DNA of 64,000 bases, taken from NCBI GenBank assembly GCA_018399255.1, contig JAGYPA010000002.1, positions 124,001 through 188,000 on the forward strand. Reading direction: 5' to 3'. The stretch's first letter is position 1. The number at the start of each line of letters is the position of its first letter. Positions 27,425 to 35,775 of the stretch are shown here, one piece after another. This DNA is from Spirochaetales bacterium. GTDB lineage: Bacteria; Spirochaetota; Spirochaetia; JABMQR01. The notes beneath the pieces were generated by a model, which did not search any database, was not told the DNA's origin, and worked only from the letters and a program-made list of their open reading frames with translations. The position numbers were made by a program, and so were the translations under genes.

Positions 27425-28324
27425 TTATAACGTAAGCCATTTCATTATATAGGCTTCTGGAATGGTCTTAATACGTTCCTTTTTGTCAAGGTATCCTAAG
27501 TAGGATCGTACGGTGCTGCCAATCAGCACATACTGAGCTGAACTCATCTCCAGATGGTACCAGCTGCAGATATCTGCAATAATTTCGTCCGGAGATCTGG
27601 GCTCTCTGCATATATCTTCAATAACGTGGCATATTTCTGTTATTTTGTTCCTGTTTATTTCGACAAGCGTATGGATATTCTCTGGTTTCTCAGCAGGAAG
27701 AGCATGGGAGGGTACTATGATCCTGTCGGTACAGTGATCGAGATAATCCAGGGTGTTAAGAAACTGCTCCACGTCAAAGAGATAAAAAATGTGATACTTG
27801 TTGATAATGTGTCCGGAAAACAGTGCATCGGCAGCAAAAAGAATTCCATCGGGAGTACGAAACCCGATCATGTCAATAAAATGCCCTGGCAGTCCAACAA
27901 TTTCCAGCCCGCTGCCTTCCAATGGTTTTCCGACGGCAAGTACATCAGTAACCTGCGACGGCTGGGCCTGCAGAAATTTATGTTCAATCTTACGGTGCGG
28001 GTACCCGCCCCACAGAAACATCGGTTCAAACTCCGGATGTTCAATAAAGGGTTTTTCCTTTTCCGAGGCCCCTATACGACAGGAAAATGATTTTTGCAAA
28101 AATCGATTGCCGCCAATATGATCGGCATTTGAGTGGGTATTCAGGATTATCTCAAGGTGCCAGCCGCGTTCTCTGATAATTTTCCCGACTTTCCTTCCGG
28201 CATCTTTATCATTTCCGCTGTCAATGAGGTAGACATTTCCTTTATCAACGTACAGGCCAATATTGACTGGTCCGGGAATATAGTAGGTTTTGCCGCCCAG
28301 CTGTTCAAGTGAAAAATCTGCCAT
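27425..28324 (-). CDS. Metallo-beta-lactamase-fold hydrolase
   Basis: A 299-residue MBL-fold protein. The metal motif reads NTHSNADHIGG, so the second His of the usual HxHxDH is Asn. Other ligands look present: GHFIDMIGF, AADALFSG and PSHALP. This H-x-N-x-D-H variant could bind one metal or use altered chemistry; the substrate is unknown. The C-terminal 70 residues (REPRSPDEIIADICSWYHLE) form a helical extension with a winged-helix look, as in some glyoxalase-II-like proteins. Shine-Dalgarno GGAG upstream. Divergent from msrA. Confidence 0.78.
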   Translation of the reverse strand: MADFSLEQLGGKTYYIPGPVNIGLYVDKGNVYLIDSGNDKDAGRKVGKIIRERGWHLEIILNTHSNADHIGGNRFLQKSFSCRIGASEKEKPFIEHPEFEPMFLWGGYPHRKIEHKFLQAQPSQVTDVLAVGKPLEGSGLEIVGLPGHFIDMIGFRTPDGILFAADALFSGHIINKYHIFYLFDVEQFLNTLDYLDHCTDRIIVPSHALPAEKPENIHTLVEINRNKITEICHVIEDICREPRSPDEIIADICSWYHLEMSSAQYVLIGSTVRSYLGYLDKKERIKTIPEAYIMKWLTL

Positions 28325-28524
28325 ACGCTGCTCCTGCCCGGCGGGAACAGCTTCCCGCGGGAAATTGTTTATCCGGCAGTTGTCTTTTCGCTGCCGCTGT
28401 ACTTATATTATATACTCAATCCATCGCTGCAGCAAATGGGACGGAAAGCAGAAAAGCGTGAGACTGTCATCATTTTCGGGTTTTCCGCAAATCGCCATAT
28501 TACCGAAACAGGGAAGGTATAAAT

Positions 28525-29187
28525 ATGATAAAAAAAATATTTCTCAGATTATCTATTACCGGAGCAATCATGGCTGCTCTGTTAGTTATCAGCGGGGGCA
28601 CTTCCGGGTCTTTTGCTTCCGCCCAGGCAAATCGTGAATCCGAAAAGCCGGATGCAGCCTCCTCATCACCATCAAAACCGGTGATAAAAGAGTCTGAGGG
28701 CCCAAGTGCTTTGGCTATATTTGCAGGCGGCTGCTTTTGGGGGGTAGAGTATTATTTAGAGAGCCTTGACGGCGTATATGATGTAATTTCCGGCTATACC
28801 GGTGGGACTAAAGAAGACCCCACCTACTACGAGGTAATCAGCCAGACAACCGGGCATGTGGAGGCCGTTCAGGTTGCCTATAATCCGGATCTCATCTCAT
28901 ATGAAGAACTGACAAAATTCTTTTTTGAAATTCACGATCCCACACAAACCGACGGACAGGGACCGGATATAGGGGAACAGTATCTTTCGGTCGTTTTTTT
29001 TGATAATGATGAAGAACGATCAATCGTGGAAAAATTGATTGGCATTCTGGAACAGGAAGGCTATGATGTCGCAACCATGGTTAAACCAGCCAGGGTCTTC
29101 TGGCCGGCAGAAACCTACCATCAGGATTACTACGAAACTAAAGGAAGCCTTCCCTACTGCCACAGCTACACTAAACGATTTCCGTAA
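28525..29187 (+). CDS. msrA: Exported peptide-methionine (S)-S-oxide reductase MsrA
   Basis: A 220-residue protein: an N-terminal signal or anchor (LSITGAIMAALLVISGGTSG), a low-complexity linker to about residue 60, then the MsrA domain with catalytic Cys70 in FAGGCFWGVEYYLESLDGV, then SGYTGGTKEDPTYYEV and FWPAETYHQDYY. It reduces methionine-S-sulfoxide in proteins; the signal points to repair of periplasmic or surface proteins. The domain stops soon after RFP, with no fused MsrB and no extra C-terminal cysteine. ATG 28525 has GGAAGG 7 nt upstream. Confidence 0.92.
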   Translation: MIKKIFLRLSITGAIMAALLVISGGTSGSFASAQANRESEKPDAASSSPSKPVIKESEGPSALAIFAGGCFWGVEYYLESLDGVYDVISGYTGGTKEDPTYYEVISQTTGHVEAVQVAYNPDLISYEELTKFFFEIHDPTQTDGQGPDIGEQYLSVVFFDNDEERSIVEKLIGILEQEGYDVATMVKPARVFWPAETYHQDYYETKGSLPYCHSYTKRFP

Positions 29188-29235
29188 TCTTTGCGTATTC
29201 TCAGGATCTCAAGATGGGAACGATATGGTGTAAAA

Positions 29236-30417
29236 TCAGCCGAGCCGTTCCCATCTTTTTTTTACTGCAATCATATCATACGCAATAATCAGCAGCATCC
29301 CGGCCAGAGGCAGGATAGACATAAGCAGAAACATGCGGCTGAACCCGAAAAACTCCACGAGGTATCCTCCGATCGGGCTTCCGAGAAAAGCTCCTAAACC
29401 CCAGGCTATGGAGAGGTATATACTCATAGCCAGCGTTTTTTTACTTTGCGGAACTTTTTCATTAATATAGCTGATGCAGGCAACGTGTGTAAGCCCGAAT
29501 GTCAGACTGTGAAGCAGCTGTGCGGCTCCAATAATAGCCAGCGACTGCGAAAAGCTGTAAATGAGCATTCTTAAAATCATGGCCGCCAATCCTATGAGCA
29601 AGGCCCGATATCTCCCGGTTATTCTTATAATTTTTCCGGCAAACATGATGGGCAGTATTTCAGCAACAACTGCAATCATCCAGAAGATACCGACATTCTC
29701 TACTTTGAGCTCTTCCTGCAGAAACAGGGAGAAGAATGAGTAGTAGCTGGTAAATCCCATTCGACCCAGGAAGACAGCTGCTGCCAGCACATAAAAAAGG
29801 GAGGGCATTTGAGCCGTCTCCCCTTTTCCGACAGGATTCAGCACTGATGTATTCCTGGATGTTCTTGCATGAAAGGCAGGGGGGATAATAGCAAGTGTCA
29901 GGAGATAGACTATTCCCATAATACCTGCTCCACGAGCTATCATGATTGGACTGGGAGAGTTGAATATTCCGGTAATCTCAAAAAAGAGCATTACTGCCCC
30001 GAATCCAATACTGCCGGCAACACGCACATGCCCATAGTCATGCTCCGGATCAGCCAATGCATAGCTTATCATTGAGTCATTGATGGAAAGTAGAGGCTTG
30101 AAGGCAAAACCGAACAGGGCTGTCAAAGCAGTAACGGCGATGATAGAATCGATGGGAACCATAACCAGCATGAGCAAAGACCCGACAAGAGAACATCCGA
30201 GAAGAACTGACCTGAATCGCCCGGTCCTGTCGACCAGGGCCCCGAGCAGCAGGGGGCCGGCTATGCCGGCGATCTCCCAGACCCCGATTACTAATCCTGT
30301 TTCTGAGGGAGAGAGTCCTTTACCGTACAGAAATATTTGAAAATAGGGTACAATAACGGCATACATTGCATAGAAGAAGAACAGGCTGATCATATATCGC
30401 AGTTTGATGGACTTCAT
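29236..30417 (-). CDS. Major facilitator superfamily permease
   Basis: About 393 residues with 12 predicted helices. The start MKSIKLRYMISLFFFYAMYAV is followed by LLLGALVDRTGRFRSVLLGC, the loop 2-3 MFS motif, and FINEKVP-type loops (CISYINEKVPQSKK). It resembles the MFS_1-like/LacY-type symporters for nucleosides or sugars; the substrate is unknown. ATG 30417 is chosen because an upstream in-frame ATG (30453) coincides with the -35 box of a plausible promoter (ATGACA, 17 bp, TACATC). Divergent from the SRAP gene. Confidence 0.82.
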   Translation of the reverse strand: MKSIKLRYMISLFFFYAMYAVIVPYFQIFLYGKGLSPSETGLVIGVWEIAGIAGPLLLGALVDRTGRFRSVLLGCSLVGSLLMLVMVPIDSIIAVTALTALFGFAFKPLLSINDSMISYALADPEHDYGHVRVAGSIGFGAVMLFFEITGIFNSPSPIMIARGAGIMGIVYLLTLAIIPPAFHARTSRNTSVLNPVGKGETAQMPSLFYVLAAAVFLGRMGFTSYYSFFSLFLQEELKVENVGIFWMIAVVAEILPIMFAGKIIRITGRYRALLIGLAAMILRMLIYSFSQSLAIIGAAQLLHSLTFGLTHVACISYINEKVPQSKKTLAMSIYLSIAWGLGAFLGSPIGGYLVEFFGFSRMFLLMSILPLAGMLLIIAYDMIAVKKRWERLG

Positions 30418-30424
30418 GCTGAAA

Positions 30425-30453
30425 GATGTATCACGAATATGGGTAAATGTCAT
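30425..30453 (-). promoter_or_regulatory. Possible leaderless promoter of the MFS gene
   Basis: Minus strand ATGACA (30448-30453), 17-bp spacer, TACATC (30425-30430), 7 nt to the ATG. The -10 match is weak (3 of 6); included because its geometry matches other SD-less genes here. Confidence 0.3.
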
Positions 30454-30475
30454 CCCGGCATAAAGGAGCAGTTAT

Positions 30476-31222
30476 ATGTGTTTTAATATGTCTATTATCA
30501 AAGAGATTGAAGCTCTCCAGGAAGAATTCCGGGCAGATTTTTCTGAATATCCGATCCTGTCCGATCATGCGCTGCATTGGTATAATGCTTCCGGATTTGA
30601 TCACCCGATCTGGCCGGTTATCGGTAAAGAATTCCCCGACAGTATCCGGATGTACCATTGGGGCCTGATTCCGCATTGGGTTAAAGGTTCGGACCAGGCT
30701 GCTGCTATCCGGTCAAAAACCCTGAATGCCAGGGGAGAAACCGTAGACCAGCTGCCCTCTTACCGATCCTCTTTTCCAGTTAAGACCTGTCTTGTTATAG
30801 CCGAAGGTTTTTATGAACCCCATCATTTCAAGGGAAAATCCTACCCCTTCTATCTGCACCGCTCCGATGGAAGGCTTCTTACCCTTGGAGGTATTTATGC
30901 CCAATGGACGAATCGGGAAATCGGCAGCGTCATCAATTCCTTTTCAATTATCACGGTTCCCGCAATTGGTCTGACTGACCGCATCCATTCCCATAAACAC
31001 CGAATGCCGCTTATCATTCCTGAAGATCAGCGCAGGCGCTGGATAGATCCGGAATTATCTCCAACTGAATGCAAGGCTCTTATCCATTCATGGGAACCGG
31101 AAGAACTCATCGCGTATCCGGCTTCCCCCGATCTCTACCGAAGGGGAGGCAGCCGTAATACCCCGGAAATACGAAACCGGCATTACTACGGGATAGAGGA
31201 GATAGACCTTCTGGCTATATAA
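30476..31222 (+). CDS. SRAP/HMCES-family abasic-site-crosslinking protein (YedK-like)
   Basis: A 248-residue SOS-response-associated peptidase family protein. Cys2, immediately after the initiator Met (MCFN), is the nucleophile that forms a thiazolidine link with abasic sites in ssDNA. Other family residues are visible: MYHWGLIPHWVKG, SKTLNARGETV, CLVIAEGFYEP and HSHKHRMPLI. It shields abasic sites during replication. Shine-Dalgarno AAGGAG lies 6 nt before ATG 30476, which fixes the start with Cys at position 2. It lies just upstream of umuDC, forming an SOS-type cassette. Confidence 0.92.
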   Translation: MCFNMSIIKEIEALQEEFRADFSEYPILSDHALHWYNASGFDHPIWPVIGKEFPDSIRMYHWGLIPHWVKGSDQAAAIRSKTLNARGETVDQLPSYRSSFPVKTCLVIAEGFYEPHHFKGKSYPFYLHRSDGRLLTLGGIYAQWTNREIGSVINSFSIITVPAIGLTDRIHSHKHRMPLIIPEDQRRRWIDPELSPTECKALIHSWEPEELIAYPASPDLYRRGGSRNTPEIRNRHYYGIEEIDLLAI

Positions 31223-31262
31223 GCAGCTTCAGTCAGCCATTTCTTTTTTGCGCAGGCGTCCG

Positions 31263-31293
31263 CTGCGATCGTTCCTGCGATCGTTCCTGCGAT
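31263..31293 (+). repeat. 12-bp tandem repeat upstream of umuD
   Basis: CTGCGATCGTTC occurs at 31263-31274 and 31275-31286, followed by a partial copy CTGCGAT at 31287-31293, ending 12 bp before the umuD -35 box. Confidence 0.75.
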
Positions 31294-31304
31294 AAAGAAA
31301 AGTC

Positions 31305-31346
31305 TGGACAAGGTACGTATTTTCCATTATACTTAACACATGTTAA
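31305..31346 (+). promoter_or_regulatory. umuD promoter with an overlapping palindromic operator candidate
   Basis: TGGACA (31305-31310), 17-bp spacer, TATACT (31328-31333), then 6 nt to the ATG. A perfect palindrome TTAACACATGTTAA (31333-31346) covers the predicted start site and start codon. Its position fits a repressor such as LexA, but it is not the E. coli or Bacillus LexA box. Confidence 0.5.
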
Positions 31347-31768
31347 TCATTCCATTAAAAACCGTATTTTCACACTCCTGTATTCCTTTATCGCTTGCAT
31401 CGGTTCAGGCAGGTTTCCCCTCCCCTGCTGCTGACTATGCAGAGGATGGATTGGATTTCAACGAACTGCTCATTCACCGCAAAGCAGCAACTTACTGTCT
31501 GAAAGTAACCGGTGACTCTATGACTGGAGCAGGAATTTTTCCAGGAGATATTTTAGTAGTGGACAGATCCATTTCTCCTGCAAACGGTGATATTGCCGTA
31601 GCCGCAGTAAACGGTGAGTTTACGGTAAAGAGGATATATCGAACACATGGTGCCGTTCTCCTTCGTCCGGAAAATTCTGCCTACTGCGATATCACCGTAG
31701 GTCCGGAAGAAGATTTCCTGCTGTTCGGAGTCGTAACTTCGGTAGTGCGGCAGCTCAAGCGCCGGTAG
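31340..31768 (+). CDS. umuD: UmuD-like self-cleaving polymerase V subunit
   Basis: A 142-residue S24-family protein. The cleavage site is Ala24-Gly25 (SVQAGFPSP), with catalytic Ser60 in VTGDSMTGAGI and Lys97 in EFTVKRIY, the same numbering as E. coli UmuD. RecA-stimulated self-cleavage activates it as the partner of UmuC in translesion synthesis. There is no DNA-binding domain, so it is not LexA. There is no Shine-Dalgarno; ATG 31340 lies 6 nt after the -10 box. umuC starts 7 nt after its stop. Confidence 0.93.
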   Translation: MLIIPLKTVFSHSCIPLSLASVQAGFPSPAADYAEDGLDFNELLIHRKAATYCLKVTGDSMTGAGIFPGDILVVDRSISPANGDIAVAAVNGEFTVKRIYRTHGAVLLRPENSAYCDITVGPEEDFLLFGVVTSVVRQLKRR

Positions 31769-31775
31769 GAAAAAA

Positions 31776-33020
31776 ATGATCGGCTTGGTGGACTGCAACA
31801 GCTTCTATGCTTCCTGTGAGCGTATTTTCAGACCCGATCTTAAAGATCGCCCAATTGTAGTGCTCTCAAATAACGACGGCTGTATTGTTGCTATGGACCG
31901 TAACGCCAAGAAAAACGGTATCCGCCGCGGAATTCCATATTTTCAAGTGAAGGGGGATCTTGCTGCCCTACAGGCTGAGGTGTTTTCCTCTAACTATACC
32001 CTGTACCAGGATATATCAGACCGGATAATGGAAATCCTCCGTCAGCATGCTTCCAGAACTGAGGTCTATTCAATCGACGAAGCTTTTCTGTTCCTGGATG
32101 ATAACCGTCTGCCGTTGTTTGAACTGGGGAATAAAATTCGCCGTGATGTTGAGCAGTGCACCGGTGTACCGGTCTCAATCGGATTTGGCAGAACCAAGAC
32201 TCTGGCAAAAATTGCCAACCGATGGGCAAAAAACAGGCATGAAGATTGCGGCATATTTTCCCTGGAAGAACAGGAAGAATCATCAATTCTTGCCCGGATT
32301 AATGTACTCGACATCTGGGGCATAGGAACCCGAAAGGCAGCTTTTCTATTCAAGCACGGAATAAGAACAGCACTCGATTTCCGGGAAACACCAGAATACT
32401 GGGTAAAAAAACATCTGACTCAGACAACCCTGCGGACACTCTGGGAGCTTAAGGGAATTCCATCAATTGAACCGGAAATGGCGACTCCTCCCAAACAAAT
32501 GATTCTCTCATCCCTGGGGTTCAGCCTGCCGGTACAGGATCTGGCAACGTTGGAAACCGCAGTCTCCATGTATGCCTCCTCTGCGGTAAAAAAACTGGTC
32601 AAACAGAATTCTGAAGCGAGCGGAGTTATGGTTTTTATCAGGACCCACCGCCATAAGCAGCCCTATTTTGCAGACAGCCGTCAAATAAAACTTCCGGAAT
32701 CGACCGCTTACCTTCCGGAAATAACCTATCATGCATTAACCGGGCTGAGAGAAATCTACCGGACAGGATATGATTATATAAAGGCGGGCGTATGTCTGTA
32801 CGGGCTGAGTCCGAAAAATCATTACCAGCACAATCTTTTCCTGAACACTCAAGCACAGAAACGAAAAGTGACAGAAAGCGTGCAGGAAATACAGTCACGT
32901 TTCGGATCTCATGCTATAAGCAGCGGGAGATCTGTTTCAGGAGGAGAATGGATTATGAAGCAGAAGGCGCTCTCCCCCCGCTATACTACAAGATGGTCAG
33001 ATATCCCTGATGTACACTGA
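31776..33020 (+). CDS. umuC: UmuC-like Y-family translesion DNA polymerase
   Basis: A 414-residue Y-family polymerase. MIGLVDCNSFYASCERIF supplies the first catalytic Asp and steric-gate region; YSIDEAFLFLD carries the second acidic pair (SIDE). PVSIGFGRTKTLAKIANRWAK is the conserved fingers motif, helix-hairpin-helix ADIWGIGTRK-like sequence (LDIWGIGTRKAAFL) follows, and a little-finger domain and UmuC-type C-terminal extension complete it. It bypasses lesions with cleaved UmuD. TAGGA precedes the ATG. It is full length with no damage. Confidence 0.95.
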   Translation: MIGLVDCNSFYASCERIFRPDLKDRPIVVLSNNDGCIVAMDRNAKKNGIRRGIPYFQVKGDLAALQAEVFSSNYTLYQDISDRIMEILRQHASRTEVYSIDEAFLFLDDNRLPLFELGNKIRRDVEQCTGVPVSIGFGRTKTLAKIANRWAKNRHEDCGIFSLEEQEESSILARINVLDIWGIGTRKAAFLFKHGIRTALDFRETPEYWVKKHLTQTTLRTLWELKGIPSIEPEMATPPKQMILSSLGFSLPVQDLATLETAVSMYASSAVKKLVKQNSEASGVMVFIRTHRHKQPYFADSRQIKLPESTAYLPEITYHALTGLREIYRTGYDYIKAGVCLYGLSPKNHYQHNLFLNTQAQKRKVTESVQEIQSRFGSHAISSGRSVSGGEWIMKQKALSPRYTTRWSDIPDVH

Positions 33021-33153
33021 TCAGAAAATGTAATTCACCTGCCCCTGCCTGATTCATGCCTCCATCTCTAACCTTTCCAAGCCTTTTCAGTGACCTTTCA
33101 GTTGCTTCCGTGAAATATAATAGATATATTAGTCCAACAAGGGGGGATTGCTG

Positions 33154-33585
33154 GTGAAATATATGTTACACATTCTTTTGGTTTTCGGGCTTATTGCGGT
33201 ATTTGCTGCATGCAGCAGTAAATCCGGTGAAACAACCTTGGCTTCTGAAGCCCCGGAAGCACCGGTTATCAGAACGATAAGGGCAGCTGATTTCAAGGCA
33301 GGGATGGAATCAAGTCCGAATCACCTGCTTCTCGATGTCAGAACTGATGCTGAATATCAAGCTGAGCATATCGATACAAGTTTGCTCATCCCTGTGCAGG
33401 AACTTGAAAAAAGGCTGAATGAAATAATTGAATGGAAGAATCTGCCGGTATTTGTCTATTGTCGAACAGGCAACCGGAGTATGACAGCTGCAAAAATGCT
33501 TTCTGATGCCGGCTTTTCAGAAATTTACAATCTTGAAGGGGGAATTGGCGGCTGGACTCGTGAAGGATTTCCCACAATTAAGTAG
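33154..33585 (+). CDS. Rhodanese-domain lipoprotein
   Basis: A 143-residue protein: a lipoprotein signal with lipobox VFAAC (Cys20 as acylated residue), a short linker, then a single rhodanese domain with HLLLDVRTDAEYQAEHI and the active-site loop VYCRTGNRS (Cys103). It probably handles sulfane sulfur or thiosulfate at the cell envelope. The start is taken as GTG 33154, 7 nt after a GGGGGG Shine-Dalgarno; TTG 33148 is too close. It stands alone and ends at a strong hairpin. Confidence 0.85.
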   Translation: MKYMLHILLVFGLIAVFAACSSKSGETTLASEAPEAPVIRTIRAADFKAGMESSPNHLLLDVRTDAEYQAEHIDTSLLIPVQELEKRLNEIIEWKNLPVFVYCRTGNRSMTAAKMLSDAGFSEIYNLEGGIGGWTREGFPTIK

Positions 33586-33598
33586 CGAGCGGAAATAT

Positions 33599-33630
33599 AA
33601 GCCCGGGAAAAGAATCCCTTTCCCGGGCTT
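33599..33630. terminator. Bidirectional terminator between the rhodanese gene and glyA
   Basis: AAGCCCGGGAAA (33599-33610) and TTTCCCGGGCTT (33619-33630) form a perfect 12-bp stem with an 8-nt loop, located between two convergent stop codons. There is no long T tract on either side. Confidence 0.7.
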
Positions 33631-33643
33631 ATCAAAAAATCTG

Positions 33644-35155
33644 CTACTTGGCAAACTCCTGCTGCAGAAAGGCAAGATCAAGTTCCGGATATACCGGAAA
33701 TTTTCCGAGAAGATCACTTACTCTCTTCTGAGCCTCTTCTTTTGCTGCCGGTTCCAGAACATATTTTGCCTTGCTCGGCTTACCGGCATTAGCCCCTTTG
33801 GTAAGAATAGCCGGTTTTGTATTTGACAAGATCAGCTTCAGGATTCCGGCGATAGTTTTCATCTCATCCTTGCCCATTCCGAGAGTTGTTACAGCCGGGG
33901 TCCCCAGCCGAAGACCGCTGGTATACCAGGGCCCATTGATGTCAAATGGCAGCGCATTCCTGTTGAGCGTTATTCCGCATTCCCGCACGGCATTTTCAGC
34001 CTGTCTTCCGTTAAGTCCGAAAGGCGTAACGTCAATCAGCATTAAATGATTGTCTGTTCCACCGGTTGCTATGGTAACGCCCTCTTCAATGCAGGCAGCT
34101 GCCAGAGCACGGGAATTTTCAACTATTCTCGATGCATACTGCTGGAATTCCGGCTTCAGTGCTTCGGTATACGCAACCGCTTTAGCTGCCATGGCATGAG
34201 GCAGCGGACCGCCCAGCACCATGGGACAGCCTTTATCGACCGCCTCGGCAAATTCCTGCTTACATAAAATCATCCCCCCTCTGGGTCCCCGCAAGGTTTT
34301 GTGAGTGGTTGTTGTAACTATATCGGCATGAACTACCGGATCATAATCCCCTTTCATCAGTTTACCTGCTACAAGACCGGCAAAATGGGCCATATCTACC
34401 ATAAGCACGGCTCCGACTTTGTCCGCGATCTCCTTAAAACGTCTAAAGTTAATCAATCTGGGGTAAGCACTGTACCCAGCCAGGAGTATCAAAGGCCTGA
34501 TCTCAAGGGCCATCCGCTCAATTTCATCATAATCAAGGATTCCCGTTTCACGGTCAACGGTATAGCTGTAAGCATCAAACATCTGAGCCGAGACATTAAA
34601 GCGATACCCATGCGTCAGGTGTCCTCCTGAATAGTAATCGAGACCAAGGAGTTTCTGCTCACCAAGCAGTTTCCTGATTTTGTTCCAGTCTTCACGAGAA
34701 AGATTACTGGGATTGGTTTCTCCCAATTCTTCTAGCGCCGGGTTTTCAATTTTATGGGTAAGTATTGCCCAGAAAGCAACCATATTGGCGTCAGCGCCGC
34801 TATGGGGCTGTACATAGGCATGTTCAGCTCCAAAGAGTTTTTTTGCCTTCTCACCTGCATCAGCTTCGATAGCATCAATATTGTCACACCCGGCATAAAA
34901 CCGGTGATACGGAAAACCTTCGGCATATTTATCAGTCAGGAGATTTCCCATAGCCGCCTGAACTGCAAGGCTGGTATAGTTTTCACTTGCAATCAGCTTA
35001 AGATAAGATCTCTGGGATTCCAGTTCCCGCACTATACTGGATGCAGTTTCAGGTGACACTTCTGCAACCAGCTGCAGGGAAGCTATGTACGAGAGGAAAC
35101 CTGGATTGACATGTTCAGTCCCCGCAAGGTATGTTTCAATACTGTTTTTCCCCAT
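33644..35155 (-). CDS. glyA: Serine hydroxymethyltransferase, long form
   Basis: A 503-residue PLP enzyme interconverting serine and glycine with THF/methylene-THF. The PLP lysine is Lys286 in TTTTHKTLRGPRGG; LIASENYTS, HSGADANM and GGHLTHG are also conserved. It is about 85 residues longer than E. coli GlyA because of an N-terminal extension (about 35 residues) and an insertion around residues 133-172, a form I associate with spirochaetes. AAGGAGG lies upstream of ATG 35155. It completes the serine-glycine-C1 set with the gcv operon. A TTGACA lies at 35227-35232 (minus). Confidence 0.94.
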   Translation of the reverse strand: MGKNSIETYLAGTEHVNPGFLSYIASLQLVAEVSPETASSIVRELESQRSYLKLIASENYTSLAVQAAMGNLLTDKYAEGFPYHRFYAGCDNIDAIEADAGEKAKKLFGAEHAYVQPHSGADANMVAFWAILTHKIENPALEELGETNPSNLSREDWNKIRKLLGEQKLLGLDYYSGGHLTHGYRFNVSAQMFDAYSYTVDRETGILDYDEIERMALEIRPLILLAGYSAYPRLINFRRFKEIADKVGAVLMVDMAHFAGLVAGKLMKGDYDPVVHADIVTTTTHKTLRGPRGGMILCKQEFAEAVDKGCPMVLGGPLPHAMAAKAVAYTEALKPEFQQYASRIVENSRALAAACIEEGVTIATGGTDNHLMLIDVTPFGLNGRQAENAVRECGITLNRNALPFDINGPWYTSGLRLGTPAVTTLGMGKDEMKTIAGILKLILSNTKPAILTKGANAGKPSKAKYVLEPAAKEEAQKRVSDLLGKFPVYPELDLAFLQQEFAK

Positions 35156-35458
35156 TTTTATTCCTCCTTAGTAATTTTCTTTCCTGGATTAATCCTTCAT
35201 GAAAGGCTATACCTAAACTGATAAATTGTCAATTAATGATGTAAACATAAATATAACTATACATTTTTTTTACAATGCCGTAATTTTATTAATATATATT
35301 TATAGATTAATAAATATATTACATATTGGTCTTTTTTGGGGACTGAAATCGCTAATTTGCAAAAACATGCATTTAAGTACGTTTATTGCCTATATTATAT
35401 TGCATTATCATGATTTTATGATATGATTTTAGCATAATTAAAACCTAAGGGGGCTCAG
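35156..35458. other. AT-rich intergenic region between divergent genes
   Basis: This 303-bp gap between glyA (minus) and the Hc1-like gene (plus) is very AT-rich. It holds the glyA promoter candidate (TTGACA at 35227-35232), a 9-bp inverted repeat TTTATTAAT/ATTAATAAA (35285-35314), and TTGCAT with TATGAT 16 bp apart just upstream of the small gene. I see no coding sequence: the 66-codon plus-strand frame inside it is compositionally AT noise. Confidence 0.6.
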
Positions 35459-35635
35459 ATGAGTTTACATGATGAGATCGTAGAACAGTTTGAAGCATAT
35501 GTAGCTGAAAATCAGAAATTTGAAGACAAAGGTGTCAAGGCAGCTGCTGCTCGAGCTAGAAAGGCACTTGGCGAACTGGGGAAACTCAGCAAGGAAAGAC
35601 GGAAAGAAATTCAGGACAAGAAAAACACAATGTAA
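35459..35635 (+). CDS. Histone H1-like (Hc1-type) small nucleoid protein
   Basis: A 58-residue basic protein, MSLHDEIVEQFEAYVAEN, then KGVKAAAARARKALGELGKL and SKERRKEIQDKKNTM. The KGxKAAAxRxRK...LxKLxKxxRKEI pattern matches the N-terminal domain of chlamydial Hc1 and the short H1-like proteins of Bacteroidetes, without the lysine-rich tail. A role in DNA binding or nucleoid architecture is inferred from this. ATG 35459 follows AAGGGGG; a TTGCAT/TATGAT promoter lies upstream and a strong terminator downstream, so it is a monocistronic, probably well-expressed gene. It is easy to miss because of its length. Confidence 0.68.
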   Translation: MSLHDEIVEQFEAYVAENQKFEDKGVKAAAARARKALGELGKLSKERRKEIQDKKNTM

Positions 35636-35649
35636 TCTCAGCGAGTGAT

Positions 35650-35685
35650 AAAAAAAGATCCGGCATCTGAACCGGATCTTTTTTT
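35650..35685. terminator. Bidirectional Rho-independent terminator
   Basis: AGATCCGG (35656-35663) and CCGGATCT (35672-35679) form an 8-bp stem flanked by As on the left and seven Ts on the right; it terminates the Hc1-like gene and can serve valS from the other side. Confidence 0.85.
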
Positions 35686-35775
35686 AACTTTCCTTTTTTA
35701 GAGAAAGACAGAGACAGCAACTTACACTGAGTCAGTTGCCCCGGTAAGTCTGCCAGCTTGTCTGCCTGCCGGATC

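Noticed and set aside
35226-35426. 66-codon frame between glyA and the Hc1-like gene
   Set aside because: Extremely AT-rich with low-complexity translation; this is promoter DNA.
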